64,000 nucleotides of DNA from BP-133 sp040756995 (GCA_040756995.1 JBFLYK010000023.1:34842-98841), one strand, 5' to 3'. Counted from the first letter of the stretch, positions 43,720 to 51,725 are shown. The notes: a model not told the origin generated them from the letters alone. Numbers and translations: made by a program.

Positions 43720-45011
43720 GGGGCGGCGACGGCCAGTTGACCCGGCCAGGTGACCGGGACCGGCGCGAGGTCGAGCACCGCCCGGTACACGCCGAGCGTC
43801 AGGTCGCCCACGCGGTCCCAGCTGTAGAGCCGGGCCCGGTCGGCGGCGACGCTGCTCATGGCCGCCCGCCGGGCCGGATCGGCGAGCAGTTCGGCCACCG
43901 CCTCGGCGATCCGCTCCGGGCAGCGAGGCGGGACCAGGAGACCGGTCATCCCGTCGACCACCGTGTCGAGCATTCCGCCGACGGCCGAGGCGACGACCGG
44001 CACGCCACAGGCCATCGCCTCCAGCGGGACGATCCCGAACGGTTCGTACCACGGACAGATGACGGCCAGATCAGCCGACCGGAGGAGCCGGGGAACGTCC
44101 TCGTGCGGCACCCGACCCCGCAGGTCGACCCGGTCGGCCACACCGTGGGCCTGGGCCAGGGCCCGCAGCCGGACCGCCTCCTCGTCGGCGTCCAGCCGCT
44201 CCCGCGGCGGTCCTCCCGCCACCACCAGTTCGGCGTCGGGCAGCTGGGCCAGCGCCTCCACCACGTTCCCGACCCCCTTGCGCTCCACCAGGCGGGTGAC
44301 GACCACGATCCGCTGACGGTCGGGGGACCGCGGCGCCGCCGGGCCGTTGGTCGTGAACAGCTCCAGATCCACGCCGCAGGGCACCACCGAGATCCGGTCG
44401 GCGGGTAGGCCGAACCGCATGAGCTCGAACGCCTCGTCGCTGCACGTGGCGATCACCCGGTGGACATCCCGCACGAGTTGCTGCTCGATGCCGATCCGTT
44501 CCGGCGGGCTGGAGTCGGCTGCGCCCTGCTCCCGCCGCTTCACCACACCAAGGGCGTGAAACGTGTGGACGACAGGAATGTTGAGTGGCTTCGCCGCGAC
44601 CGTGCCGGCCAGGCCCGACATCCAGAAGTGGGTGTGGATCAGGTCGGGCCGGTTGCCGCGCCAGGCGTCGGCCAGCCGCCGGGCGAACTCGCCCATGTGG
44701 GGCAGGAGATTGTCCTTCGGGACCGCCTCGGGCGGCCCGGCGTCGACGTGGACCACGGTGACGCCAGGCTGCACCGGCACGCGGTCGGGGAGAGCGGGAT
44801 CGTCACGCCGGGTGAAGACCTCGACGTCGACCCCCCGTCCGGCCAGCGTCCGGGCCAGGGCATCGACATGGACGTTCTGGCCTCCCGCGTCGGCGCCCCC
44901 GAGCGCGGCGAGCGGGCTGGCGTGCTCCGAGACCATGGCCACCCGCAGGGGAGCCGGCGGTCGGCGGCGAGGCGACGGAAGTCTTGGCGACTGCGGGCTC
45001 CGAGGCGACAT
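43716..45011 (-). CDS. GT4 glycosyltransferase
   Basis: A 431-residue GT-B protein. It has RVAMVSEHASPLAALGGADA, then GGQNVHVDALARTLA, similar to MshA/sucrose synthase-type GT4 enzymes. The C-terminal domain has VVTRLVERKGVGNVVEAL and the donor motif CPWYEPFGIVPLEAMACG. The exact start is unsure: ATG 45011 has a proline- and arginine-rich lead of about 20 residues. It is first in the heptose operon and divergent from the sigma factor gene by 169 bp. Confidence 0.9.
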   Translation of the reverse strand: MSPRSPQSPRLPSPRRRPPAPLRVAMVSEHASPLAALGGADAGGQNVHVDALARTLAGRGVDVEVFTRRDDPALPDRVPVQPGVTVVHVDAGPPEAVPKDNLLPHMGEFARRLADAWRGNRPDLIHTHFWMSGLAGTVAAKPLNIPVVHTFHALGVVKRREQGAADSSPPERIGIEQQLVRDVHRVIATCSDEAFELMRFGLPADRISVVPCGVDLELFTTNGPAAPRSPDRQRIVVVTRLVERKGVGNVVEALAQLPDAELVVAGGPPRERLDADEEAVRLRALAQAHGVADRVDLRGRVPHEDVPRLLRSADLAVICPWYEPFGIVPLEAMACGVPVVASAVGGMLDTVVDGMTGLLVPPRCPERIAEAVAELLADPARRAAMSSVAADRARLYSWDRVGDLTLGVYRAVLDLAPVPVTWPGQLAVAAP

Positions 45012-45120
45012 GGCGCGTCGACTACCCACAGAAGCGCTCCACAAACGGTTCCTGCCCCTGGAAGTGACCATCTGGCCGGTCCGGTCCGGCATCGCCGTAG
45101 ACTCGGACCGGGCAGGGGTG

Positions 45121-45146
45121 GATTGCTGCCAGGATCTGCCGGGTAG
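45121..45146 (+). promoter_or_regulatory. candidate autoregulatory promoter of the sigma factor gene
   Basis: GATT 45121-45124, 16 bp, GGGTAG 45141-45146, a fair match to the SigB/SigF pattern. It lies 34 bp upstream of ATG 45181. If real, the sigma factor transcribes its own gene. Confidence 0.4.
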
Positions 45147-45180
45147 GAGCAGACCGTCACTTCCCCGGAGCGACGATGTC

Positions 45181-46185
45181 ATGCTGTCAACGCCGAGCAT
45201 CGAGGAATCCGTCAGCCTCCTGATCCAGCGGAGCAAGACGAACCGGCTTCTGCTTGACGACTCGGCCAAGCGCTTGTCGGCGGCTCTCGGCACGGCCAGG
45301 GAGCGCCGGGCTGCGACGCAGGAACGCCGGGCGGAATTACAGGGGTCGCTCGAGCGCCTCATGGAGTCCCGCCGAGAGGCGGCCGTCCTTCGGAGGCACG
45401 GCGCCGGGCTGTCACCGGTCCTGCCGCGCTACACCGCCGATCACTCCGATGACCTCGACGCGGCGCGCCAGCAGCTCCACGACGCCTATGCCAGGACGGG
45501 CGACGAGTCGATCCGGGCCGAGTTGGTGTCGACCTACGACGGCTTCGCCCGCTCACTGGCGCTGAAGTTCCGCCATCGCGAATCGGTCGACGACCTGGTC
45601 CAGGTGGCGCGCATCGGTCTCCTGCACGCCATCGACCGGTTCGACCCGTCGCTGGGCCGCCCGTTTCCGCTCTTCGCCCGCATCACCATCACCGGTGAGC
45701 TGAAGCGTCACATGCGCGACAGGACGTGGGGCTTGCGGGTTCCCCGTTCACTGCAGGAGGACTATCTCAACGTCATGCGGGCGGTCGACGAGCTGACCGC
45801 CGAGCGCTCCGACTCGCCGTCCATGGAGGCGCTCGCCGAGCGCTGCGGAATGTCGGTCGAACGGGTGGTGGAGGCCATGGAGCTCCGCGTCGGTCAGCGG
45901 GCCCTGTCGATCGACGCCCCGACGGCGACGGCGTCCGACGAGCCGGTCATCGAGCTCGGCCAGGAAGAGATCGGCTTTCGCCAGCTCGAGAACCGCGAGC
46001 TGCTGGCCCAGCTGTTGGGCCGCCTGCCCGAACGCGACCGGCGCATCATCGAGCTGCGGTTCATGGACGACAAGACCCAGTCGGAGATCGCGGCCGAGAT
46101 CGGAGTCAGCCAGATGTGCGTCTCCCGGGTGCTGGCCCGGACCCTTGGCCGGCTGCGGCTCTGGGCCCGCACGGCGGTCGGCTAG
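45181..46185 (+). CDS. SigB/SigF-type alternative RNA polymerase sigma factor
   Basis: A 334-residue sigma-70 family protein. Region 2 is VDDLVQVARIGLLHAIDRFD, then the FPLFARITITGELKRHMRD region 2.4-3 block, region 3 and region 4 with TQSEIAAEIGVSQMCVSRVL. This layout is the general-stress SigB/SigF group. The first 100 residues are an extra helical, charged lead of unknown role. No RsbW-type anti-sigma gene is adjacent. It is convergent with a PAS protein, the stops overlapping by 4 bp. Confidence 0.92.
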   Translation: MLSTPSIEESVSLLIQRSKTNRLLLDDSAKRLSAALGTARERRAATQERRAELQGSLERLMESRREAAVLRRHGAGLSPVLPRYTADHSDDLDAARQQLHDAYARTGDESIRAELVSTYDGFARSLALKFRHRESVDDLVQVARIGLLHAIDRFDPSLGRPFPLFARITITGELKRHMRDRTWGLRVPRSLQEDYLNVMRAVDELTAERSDSPSMEALAERCGMSVERVVEAMELRVGQRALSIDAPTATASDEPVIELGQEEIGFRQLENRELLAQLLGRLPERDRRIIELRFMDDKTQSEIAAEIGVSQMCVSRVLARTLGRLRLWARTAVG

Positions 46186-47201
46186 GACCGGCTCGCCGCG
46201 TCCTCCGTGATCAGGATGACGCCGCGCCTCTGCCCGGCCCGGTTGACGAGCGGCGTCATCGTGACGTGGCAACGGAATTCGCGGCCCCGGCGGTTGGTGG
46301 CCTCGAGCACCACGGTCGTGTGGTCCGAGTCGCCGGCCAGGAGCGACCGGATCGGATCACGCAGTTCCTCCACGGGCAGGCCGATGTCGATGTTGAGGAA
46401 GTGCTGGCCGGGCGCCTCGTCGGTGCGCAGTCCCCACAGCTCGGCCGACGAGTCGTTCCACACCGAGATGCGCAGGTCACGGTCCACCACGATGAGGCCG
46501 CCCCGCTGGCTGACTAACATCGACTCGAGGAACTCGTTGACCCTTTCGAGCTCCGTGGTCCGGGCCCTCAGCTCGTCGCTGATGGCCTGAAGCTCCTCGC
46601 TGACCGATTGGAGTTCGGCATTCGTCGCCCCGAGCTCCTCGTTCGTCGACTGGAGCTCCTCGTTGGTCGTCTCCATCTCGGCGATCGTCGATGGCAACTC
46701 GTCGTTGGCCCTCTCGAGTCGCTCGTTGCTCAATCGCAACTCGTCATAGGCCGTCTCGAGGTTGCGCTTCGTCACCTCGAGCTCCTCCTGGAGGCGGCGG
46801 GACAGGGAGACGTCGACGAAGATCACGGCCACGGCGACGTGATCCGTTTCGGCGCCTGCCAGGGGGACGACGTGGAGGTCGAAGCAGTCGATCGGCCGGC
46901 GCGAAGCGGGCCAGGCAACCCCCTCGAGCACCAGGGGCCGGTGCTCTTTCCGGACCTGCTCGACGGCTGAGCGCAGATCAACCGGGTTGGAGGAGATGTC
47001 CAGGTCTTCGAAAGGGCGCCCCACGTCCTGCCCGAAGAGTGCGAAGAATTGCCGGGCGGTGGCGTTCACCGAGGCCACCACGCCCGACCCGTCGATCAGG
47101 ACAATGGGCAGGGGGACCGCGTCGAGAGCCACGTCAACGGGTATCCCGGCGGCGGGGGACCCTGATGTCCCTCCCGGCTTCTGGTTCTCGGCGCGGTCCA
47201 C
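46182..47201 (-). CDS. double-PAS signalling protein with central coiled coil and no output domain
   Basis: A 339-residue cytosolic protein. PAS 1 covers about 22-130 and PAS 2 about 220-335 (GGLIVVDRDLRISVWNDSSA). Between them is a long coiled coil with repeated NEELQSTNEELGATNAELQS-like heptads, as in CheB/CheR-linked PAS10 proteins. No kinase, GGDEF or HTH domain follows, so it must act through a partner. Placement beside the sigma factor gene suggests stress signalling. Starts GTG 47201. Confidence 0.82.
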   Translation of the reverse strand: MDRAENQKPGGTSGSPAAGIPVDVALDAVPLPIVLIDGSGVVASVNATARQFFALFGQDVGRPFEDLDISSNPVDLRSAVEQVRKEHRPLVLEGVAWPASRRPIDCFDLHVVPLAGAETDHVAVAVIFVDVSLSRRLQEELEVTKRNLETAYDELRLSNERLERANDELPSTIAEMETTNEELQSTNEELGATNAELQSVSEELQAISDELRARTTELERVNEFLESMLVSQRGGLIVVDRDLRISVWNDSSAELWGLRTDEAPGQHFLNIDIGLPVEELRDPIRSLLAGDSDHTTVVLEATNRRGREFRCHVTMTPLVNRAGQRRGVILITEDAASRS

Positions 47202-47300
47202 TGTCGCTCCCTCAGGTCGGGTTCGGTCACGACAGCCGTCGCTTCCTCGTTGAACGTCGCGAGGGAAGACTACGCCCTCTTTCAGCCGGCCGCGGATACC

Positions 47301-47534
47301 TCAGCTCTCGCGGTGCTTCTTCCGGCGGCGGCGGATCAGCAGCAGGCCGAACATGAGGAACCCGGCGACCATCCCCAGCTGCTTCGGCTCGATCCCGGAT
47401 TGGCGGAGCCGCTCCATCTGGCGCTCGGCCTGCAGTTTGGGGCTGACCTTGTCGCCGATGGCGTCCAGCGTCGTCGCCATGTCCTCCCGCGTCCGCTCGA
47501 TGTCGTCCCTCAGCTCATCTGCTGCTTGGCCCAC
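47301..47534 (-). CDS. DUF3618 membrane protein
   Basis: A 77-residue protein. The DUF3618 signature DELRDDIERTREDMATTLDA is at the N-terminus, followed by a helix with QMERLRQSG, then one transmembrane segment and a basic RRRRKKHRES end. The function is unknown. It overlaps the upstream holin-X gene by 25 bp and is probably co-transcribed. Confidence 0.85.
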   Translation of the reverse strand: MGQAADELRDDIERTREDMATTLDAIGDKVSPKLQAERQMERLRQSGIEPKQLGMVAGFLMFGLLLIRRRRKKHRES

Positions 47535-47911
47535 GCCACGTCCTCCTTCAGGGTCTCGACCGTCTGCTCGGGTACGGGCTTGGCTGTCTTGAGCTTCTGC
47601 CGGCCGAGGAGGGCCAGGACGAGGGCGACGAGGCCGTAGGCGGCGCCGACAATGAGGAACGCCACTCCTTCGGCCACGACTTCGGCCAGGCCCCAGGCGG
47701 CGGCGAACGAAAGCATCACGAAAGCCATGAGCCCGAGGAAGCCTGCGGCCCCCAACGAGACGCCAGCCGTGCGGGCGCTCTGCACCGTCTGGTTGATCTC
47801 GACCTTGGCCAGCTCGACCTCGTCCCGAACCAGCTTCGAGAGGTCGGCCGTCAGGCGGGAGAACAGCTCTCCGAGGCTGGCCTTCTCCCGCACGTCGATC
47901 TGATGGTCCAT
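47510..47911 (-). CDS. putative actinobacterial holin-X/phage-holin-superfamily membrane protein
   Basis: A 133-residue protein with an amphipathic N-terminal helix (LGELFSRLTADLSKLVRDEV) followed by two transmembrane segments. This is the actinobacterial Holin-X/DUF1469 pattern. No phage genes are nearby, so a membrane-stress role is more likely than lysis. It overlaps the DUF3618 gene by 25 bp. Confidence 0.82.
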   Translation of the reverse strand: MDHQIDVREKASLGELFSRLTADLSKLVRDEVELAKVEINQTVQSARTAGVSLGAAGFLGLMAFVMLSFAAAWGLAEVVAEGVAFLIVGAAYGLVALVLALLGRQKLKTAKPVPEQTVETLKEDVAWAKQQMS

Positions 47912-47951
47912 CGAACCTCAGTCCTTCCTTCGTCGAGCGATCGTGCTTGCC

Positions 47952-47977
47952 TTACCCCCTATTGCAGCTTGGGAAGC
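47952..47977 (-). promoter_or_regulatory. candidate stress-sigma promoter of holin-X/DUF3618
   Basis: On the minus strand: GCTT at 47977-47974, 16 bp, GGGTAA at 47957-47952, 41 bp upstream of ATG 47911. Confidence 0.4.
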
Positions 47978-48912
47978 ACCTCGTCGGCGTAGAACCGGAA
48001 GAAGCCTTCCTGGTCATGGCCGACCTGGTGGACATAGACGTGATCGAAGCCGGCGTCGGCGTACTTGCGGATCTCGGAACGGTGCCGCTCCGGGTCCGGG
48101 CCGCAGACGACCAGCTCGGCCACGTCGTCGGGCCGCACCGTCTCCGCCGCCTGCTCGAAGTGGGCCGGCAGCGGCAGCTCCTGACCGAGTTCGCCGCCGA
48201 TGGCGGCATTCACCCACTGCCGGTGGGCCAGCCGCACCGCCTCCGCCTCGTCCGGCCCCCAGCAGACGTGGATCATCCCGAAGCGCGGCCCGTCCCCGCC
48301 GTGGCGGCGGAAAGTCTCGACGACCTCGGAGTCGGGCGCCGTGCTGATCAGGCCGTCACCGATGCGGCCGGCCACCTCGGCGGCCATCGTGCCGGCGGCC
48401 GCCACCATGATCGGCGGCGGCTGGTCGGGAAGCGTGTAGAGGCGGGCGGTGTGCAGCGTGTAGTACTCGCCGTCGTGGGTCACGAGGTCGCCCGTGAACA
48501 GCTCCCGGATCAGCGCCACCGCCTCCTCCAGCATGCGCAGCCGCGCACCGACGGGCGGCCAGTTGTCGCCCAGGATGTGCTCGTTGAGGAGCTCGCCCGA
48601 ACCGACACCGAGGAAGAACCGACCAGGCATCATGTCGGCCACCGTGGCCGCGGCATGGGCGACGAGGGCGGGATGGATCCGGAACGTGGGGCAGGTGACG
48701 CCGGTCCCGATGCGGAGATGCTCCGTCGCCCCGGCGATGCCGCCGAGCACGGACCAGACGAAGGGACTCTGGCCCTGATTGTCGGTCCAGGGATGGAAGT
48801 GATCCGAGATGAGGGCGAAGTGGAAACCGGTGGCTTCGGCAGCCGCCGCGTACCGCACGAGATCGCCCGGACGATGCTCTTCACTGGACAGGGCGTAGCC
48901 GATCTCAAGCAT
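47959..48912 (-). CDS. F420-dependent LLM-class oxidoreductase
   Basis: A 317-residue TIM-barrel enzyme. LEIGYALSSEEH, FHFALISDHFHPW, LRIGTGVTCPTFR and RFFLGVGSGELLNEHI match the F420-dependent glucose-6-phosphate dehydrogenase-like subgroup (TIGR03557-type). The substrate is not certain. The neighbours are stress and membrane genes rather than a sugar pathway. ATG 48912 lies 112 bp from the divergent Pup-like operon. Confidence 0.9.
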   Translation of the reverse strand: MLEIGYALSSEEHRPGDLVRYAAAAEATGFHFALISDHFHPWTDNQGQSPFVWSVLGGIAGATEHLRIGTGVTCPTFRIHPALVAHAAATVADMMPGRFFLGVGSGELLNEHILGDNWPPVGARLRMLEEAVALIRELFTGDLVTHDGEYYTLHTARLYTLPDQPPPIMVAAAGTMAAEVAGRIGDGLISTAPDSEVVETFRRHGGDGPRFGMIHVCWGPDEAEAVRLAHRQWVNAAIGGELGQELPLPAHFEQAAETVRPDDVAELVVCGPDPERHRSEIRKYADAGFDHVYVHQVGHDQEGFFRFYADEVLPKLQ

Positions 48913-48921
48913 GCCGCGCCC

Positions 48922-48947
48922 TTACCCCGGGCGATTGTGAGGGAATC
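48922..48947 (-). promoter_or_regulatory. candidate stress-sigma promoter of the LLM gene
   Basis: Minus strand: GATT 48947-48944, 16 bp, GGGTAA 48927-48922, 10 bp upstream of ATG 48912. This is a weak match. Confidence 0.3.
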
Positions 48948-48951
48948 TCAG

Positions 48952-48976
48952 GTTGACGGCAGTTTCCCATGGGTAG
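48952..48976 (+). promoter_or_regulatory. candidate stress-sigma promoter of the Pup-like operon
   Basis: GTTG 48952-48955, 15 bp, GGGTAG 48971-48976. The start codon of the Pup-like gene is at 49025. This is a fair match to the SigB/SigF pattern. Confidence 0.45.
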
Positions 48977-49024
48977 CAAAGCGTGAACCAGGCGCCCTGC
49001 GGGGCGGACCAGTGGAGTGGAGTG

Positions 49025-49213
49025 ATGAAGCAGGAACGTGTGGCGCGTGTCCGCTCGAAAAAGGCGGCGGAACCCCAGGCCCAGGAGGAGATCGTCGTCG
49101 AGGACACCGACGCCGATCTCCTCACCGACATCGACGAGCTCCTCGACGAGATCGACGCCGTGCTCGAGGACCAATCCATGCTCGTCGAGTTCCGTCAGAG
49201 GTCGGGCCAGTGA
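49025..49213 (+). CDS. Pup-like small protein, first gene of a coupled three-gene operon
   Basis: A 62-residue acidic protein. Its end DELLDEIDAVLED then QSMLVEFRQRSGQ aligns with the mycobacterial Pup tail, which has DDLLDEIDDVLEENA and ends KGGQ. The helix before the tail is two residues shorter, and the penultimate GG is SG. The C-terminal Gln is kept, as Dop deamidation requires. The N-terminus is basic then acidic and probably disordered, as in Pup. GGAG lies 7 bp before ATG 49025. No dop, pafA or proteasome gene is in the window. The stop overlaps the next start as GTGA. Confidence 0.7.
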   Translation: MKQERVARVRSKKAAEPQAQEEIVVEDTDADLLTDIDELLDEIDAVLEDQSMLVEFRQRSGQ

Positions 49214-49458
49214 ACCACGCCGTCATCGTGCCCGGCGGAGGTCTGAAGCTCCAGGCCACCCTGTCCTCGTCGAGCAGCGGTACCGGTGAATCTGTCTCGC
49301 CCCACCATCCGATCACCTGCAACGGTGAGCTGCGACTCGAACCGGACGGCCGCCTGCGGTGCGACCATTCCGAAGCGCCGGCGGGTGACCTCCGCACGCA
49401 GTTCTGCATCGATCACAGCATCTCGCTGCTGCTGATGGAACTGTCGGCGAATCTCTGA
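49210..49458 (+). CDS. small protein of unknown function with Cys/His pattern
   Basis: An 82-residue protein starting GTG 49210 inside the Pup-like stop. I do not recognise it. It has an Ala/Ser-rich start, then HHPITCNGE, GRLRCDHS and TQFCIDHS. The three cysteines and nearby histidines may bind a metal. The end SISLLLMELSANL is hydrophobic. The translational coupling to the Pup-like gene suggests a joint function. The TGA shares one base with the next ATG. Confidence 0.6.
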   Translation: MNHAVIVPGGGLKLQATLSSSSSGTGESVSPHHPITCNGELRLEPDGRLRCDHSEAPAGDLRTQFCIDHSISLLLMELSANL

Positions 49459-49673
49459 TGGCTGACCGGCGCACCGAACCGTCCGGGCCTGAGGATGATC
49501 CGCTGGTGGTCGGCGAACCGCTCGAAACGGAAGACGGCGTGCGCATCCCGGCGCAGCAGAACGTCGGGGCCGGTGTGGAGGAGGGCGGCGGTGAGTGGCC
49601 CGATCCCAATACGCCGCCCCAGCTGCCGGCGCCCGGCGCCGCTGCGGATGACGACACCGAGAACCAACGCTAG
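49458..49673 (+). CDS. small acidic disordered protein
   Basis: A 71-residue protein, start ATG 49458 overlapping the previous stop as TGATG. It is rich in Asp, Glu, Pro and Gly, with no hydrophobic core, so probably disordered. It ends APGAAADDDTENQR. It could be a third member of the Pup-like operon or a marginal gene. It overlaps the convergent topoisomerase stop by 4 bp. Confidence 0.5.
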   Translation: MADRRTEPSGPEDDPLVVGEPLETEDGVRIPAQQNVGAGVEEGGGEWPDPNTPPQLPAPGAAADDDTENQR

Positions 49674-50719
49674 GCCGCCATCGGGGCCGAGGCGGGGGCG
49701 TCCTCCAGGAGCTCCAGGACGGCCTGCTCGATCGCACCGTGGATGGCCAGCTGGCCGTCCTCACTGTCACCCTGGTCCTCGGCCCGGGCGAGGGCGTCGG
49801 CGATCGTCACGCCGGCCTGGTAGCAGTCCACGACCCGGGGGTCGACGTAGGAGGCGCGGCACACGGCCGGCGTGTTGCCCAGGTAGTGGGCCACCTCCTG
49901 GTAGGCCCGGCTGATCGCCCGCTTCCGGCCCGTCCTGGTCGGCGCCCGTTCGCCCACGGCCAGCGCCACCGCGGCCAGGACGGTGCCGGCCCAGGTCCGG
50001 AAATCCTTGGCAGTGAACTCACCGCCCGAGAGTTCCTTGACGAAGTCGTTGATGTCGGAGGAGCGCACGTCGCACCATCGCCTGCCGCGCCGGTAGGCGA
50101 ACAACTCCGGGCCGCCGCTCCGTCGGCGTTTGAGGGCCGCCACCACCTCGAACACCCTTTCGTCGACGATCGTCTGGACCCGCTTCTTTCCCGACTTGGC
50201 CGGATAGTCGAACGTGACGGTGTGCCCGGGACCCAACGCGACGTGCTCCTTGCAGAGCGTGGCCAGGCCGTAGGAGCCGTTCTGGTCGGCGTACTCCTCG
50301 CCCCCGATGCGGAAGAAACCGAGGTCGAGCAGGCGGATGGCACAGGCCAGCACGCGCTCCCGGGGCAGGCCGTCCTGGTCCAGGAGCTCGCAGCCGCGGC
50401 GGCGCAGGTCGGGCAGGGCCCGGGCGAACTGCACCATGTGGTCGAACTTCTCGGCGTCGCGCCGGGCCCGCCACCGGTCGTGGTAGCGGTACTGCCGCCG
50501 ACCCCGGGCGTCGGTCCCCACGGCCTGGAGATGGCCGTTGGGCCAGGGACAGATCCAGACCGATTCCCAGGCCGGGGGGATCACGAGCGCCTTGATGCGC
50601 TCGAGGGTCTCGGCGTCGGCGATGCGGCGGCCTTCTTCGTCGTAGTAGGCGAAGCCTTTCCCGGCCCGGCGTCGGCTGAAGCCGGGAAGGGACGGGTCGG
50701 AGCGGCGCAGTCGGGTCAC
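49670..50719 (-). CDS. type IB DNA topoisomerase
   Basis: A 349-residue protein, typical length for bacterial TopIB. It starts with the FSRRRAGKGFAYYDEEGRRI beta domain. The catalytic domain has LGFFRIGGEEYA, KDFRTWAGTVLA and the nucleophile Tyr in CRASYVDPRVVD. It relaxes supercoils by nicking one strand. GTG 50719. It is divergent from the udgX gene, so DNA-maintenance genes are grouped here. Confidence 0.93.
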   Translation of the reverse strand: MTRLRRSDPSLPGFSRRRAGKGFAYYDEEGRRIADAETLERIKALVIPPAWESVWICPWPNGHLQAVGTDARGRRQYRYHDRWRARRDAEKFDHMVQFARALPDLRRRGCELLDQDGLPRERVLACAIRLLDLGFFRIGGEEYADQNGSYGLATLCKEHVALGPGHTVTFDYPAKSGKKRVQTIVDERVFEVVAALKRRRSGGPELFAYRRGRRWCDVRSSDINDFVKELSGGEFTAKDFRTWAGTVLAAVALAVGERAPTRTGRKRAISRAYQEVAHYLGNTPAVCRASYVDPRVVDCYQAGVTIADALARAEDQGDSEDGQLAIHGAIEQAVLELLEDAPASAPMAA

Positions 50720-50769
50720 GCTGCGAGAATGCCCATCTTTCGGCCCCCGTCAATCCGGGTATCCCTCGC

Positions 50770-51396
50770 GTGATGGTGAAAACCCGTACCCCCGCTCCCC
50801 GCGCCGAACTGGAACGGTTGGCGGCCGAGGCGGCCGGCTGCCAGGCCTGCGACCTCTACCGCAACGCCACCCAGACGGTGTTCGGTGAGGGTGCGGCCGA
50901 TGCCCGGATCCTGCTGCTGGGCGAACAACCGGGAGACCAGGAGGACAAGGCCGGGGAGCCGTTCGTCGGCCCGGCCGGCCGCATGCTCGACAAGGCGCTG
51001 GCCGAGGTGGGCCTGTCCCGCGACGACGTCTACATCACCAACGCCGTCAAGCACTTCAAGTGGACGGCCAAAGGAAAGCGCCGTATCCACCAACGCCCCT
51101 CCGCCTCCGAGGTCGCCGCCTGCAACCGGTGGCTGAGCAGCGAACTGGCCACCGTCGACCCCGACGTCATCGTGCTTCTCGGGGCCACCGCCGGGCAGGC
51201 GCTGTTCGGCAGCCGCTTCCGGGTCGGCGCCGCTCGCGGTCAGGTGCTGGATTTCGAGGGCCGGGCGGTGGTCGCCACCATCCACCCCTCGTCCATCGTG
51301 CGGGTGCAGGAACCGGCCGACCGCGAAGCTCAGTACGCCGGGCTGGTGGGTGACCTGCGCCGGGCCCGGGAAGTCGCAGAGAAGGAGGACCGATGA
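50770..51396 (+). CDS. udgX: UdgX-type uracil-DNA glycosylase that crosslinks to uracil DNA
   Basis: A 208-residue family 4-like UDG. ILLLGEQPGDQEDKAG and GEPFVGPAGRMLD are motif A, and IHPSSIVR near the end is motif C. The KRRIHQRPS loop, with His107, identifies UdgX, which forms a covalent bond to the abasic site after excising uracil. Cysteines in GCQACDLY and AACNRW fit the iron-sulfur cluster. Start GTG 50770 or ATG 50773. Its stop overlaps the DUF5709 ATG. Confidence 0.92.
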   Translation: MMVKTRTPAPRAELERLAAEAAGCQACDLYRNATQTVFGEGAADARILLLGEQPGDQEDKAGEPFVGPAGRMLDKALAEVGLSRDDVYITNAVKHFKWTAKGKRRIHQRPSASEVAACNRWLSSELATVDPDVIVLLGATAGQALFGSRFRVGAARGQVLDFEGRAVVATIHPSSIVRVQEPADREAQYAGLVGDLRRAREVAEKEDR

Positions 51397-51725
51397 CCGA
51401 ACGGAAGCTTCCCCGTCCCTCCGGCGACGTCGTCGAGGACGGCGTCCCCGCCACCGAGGAAGTGCGGGACGAGGTCTTGCGGACGGGCGACCCCGGCGTG
51501 GCCGACATGCCGATGCCCGATCGGCCCATCGGCGCCGACAAGTGGGGGATCACCGAGTTCGAGGAGCGCAGCGGCGAATCGCTGGACCGGCGCCTGGCCC
51601 GGGAGCGGCCCGACGGACCGGACCGCGCCCGGGACGACGGCGCCGGCTACGACACGTTGTCGGCCGAAGAAGCGGCGATGAGCGTCCGCGACGAGGACTT
51701 TCTCATGGGTGAAGAACAACCTTGA
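51393..51725 (+). CDS. DUF5709 protein
   Basis: A 110-residue acidic protein. IGADKWGITEFEERSGESLD and RRLARERPD match the actinobacterial DUF5709 family, which has no known function. It is probably disordered, with an acidic end DEDFLMGEEQP. ATG 51393 overlaps the UdgX stop by ATGA, so the two are translated together. It overlaps the convergent ADH gene by 23 bp. Confidence 0.75.
   Translation: MTERKLPRPSGDVVEDGVPATEEVRDEVLRTGDPGVADMPMPDRPIGADKWGITEFEERSGESLDRRLARERPDGPDRARDDGAGYDTLSAEEAAMSVRDEDFLMGEEQP

Noticed and set aside
40924..43740. Long open frame on the plus strand opposite the carbamoyltransferase and ugd genes
   Set aside because: It spans two real genes and their junction, with no start signal or known domain.
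47510..47911. Holin-like gene as a sign of a prophage
   Set aside because: It belongs to a chromosomal actinobacterial membrane family, is paired with DUF3618, and no phage structural or integrase gene is nearby.
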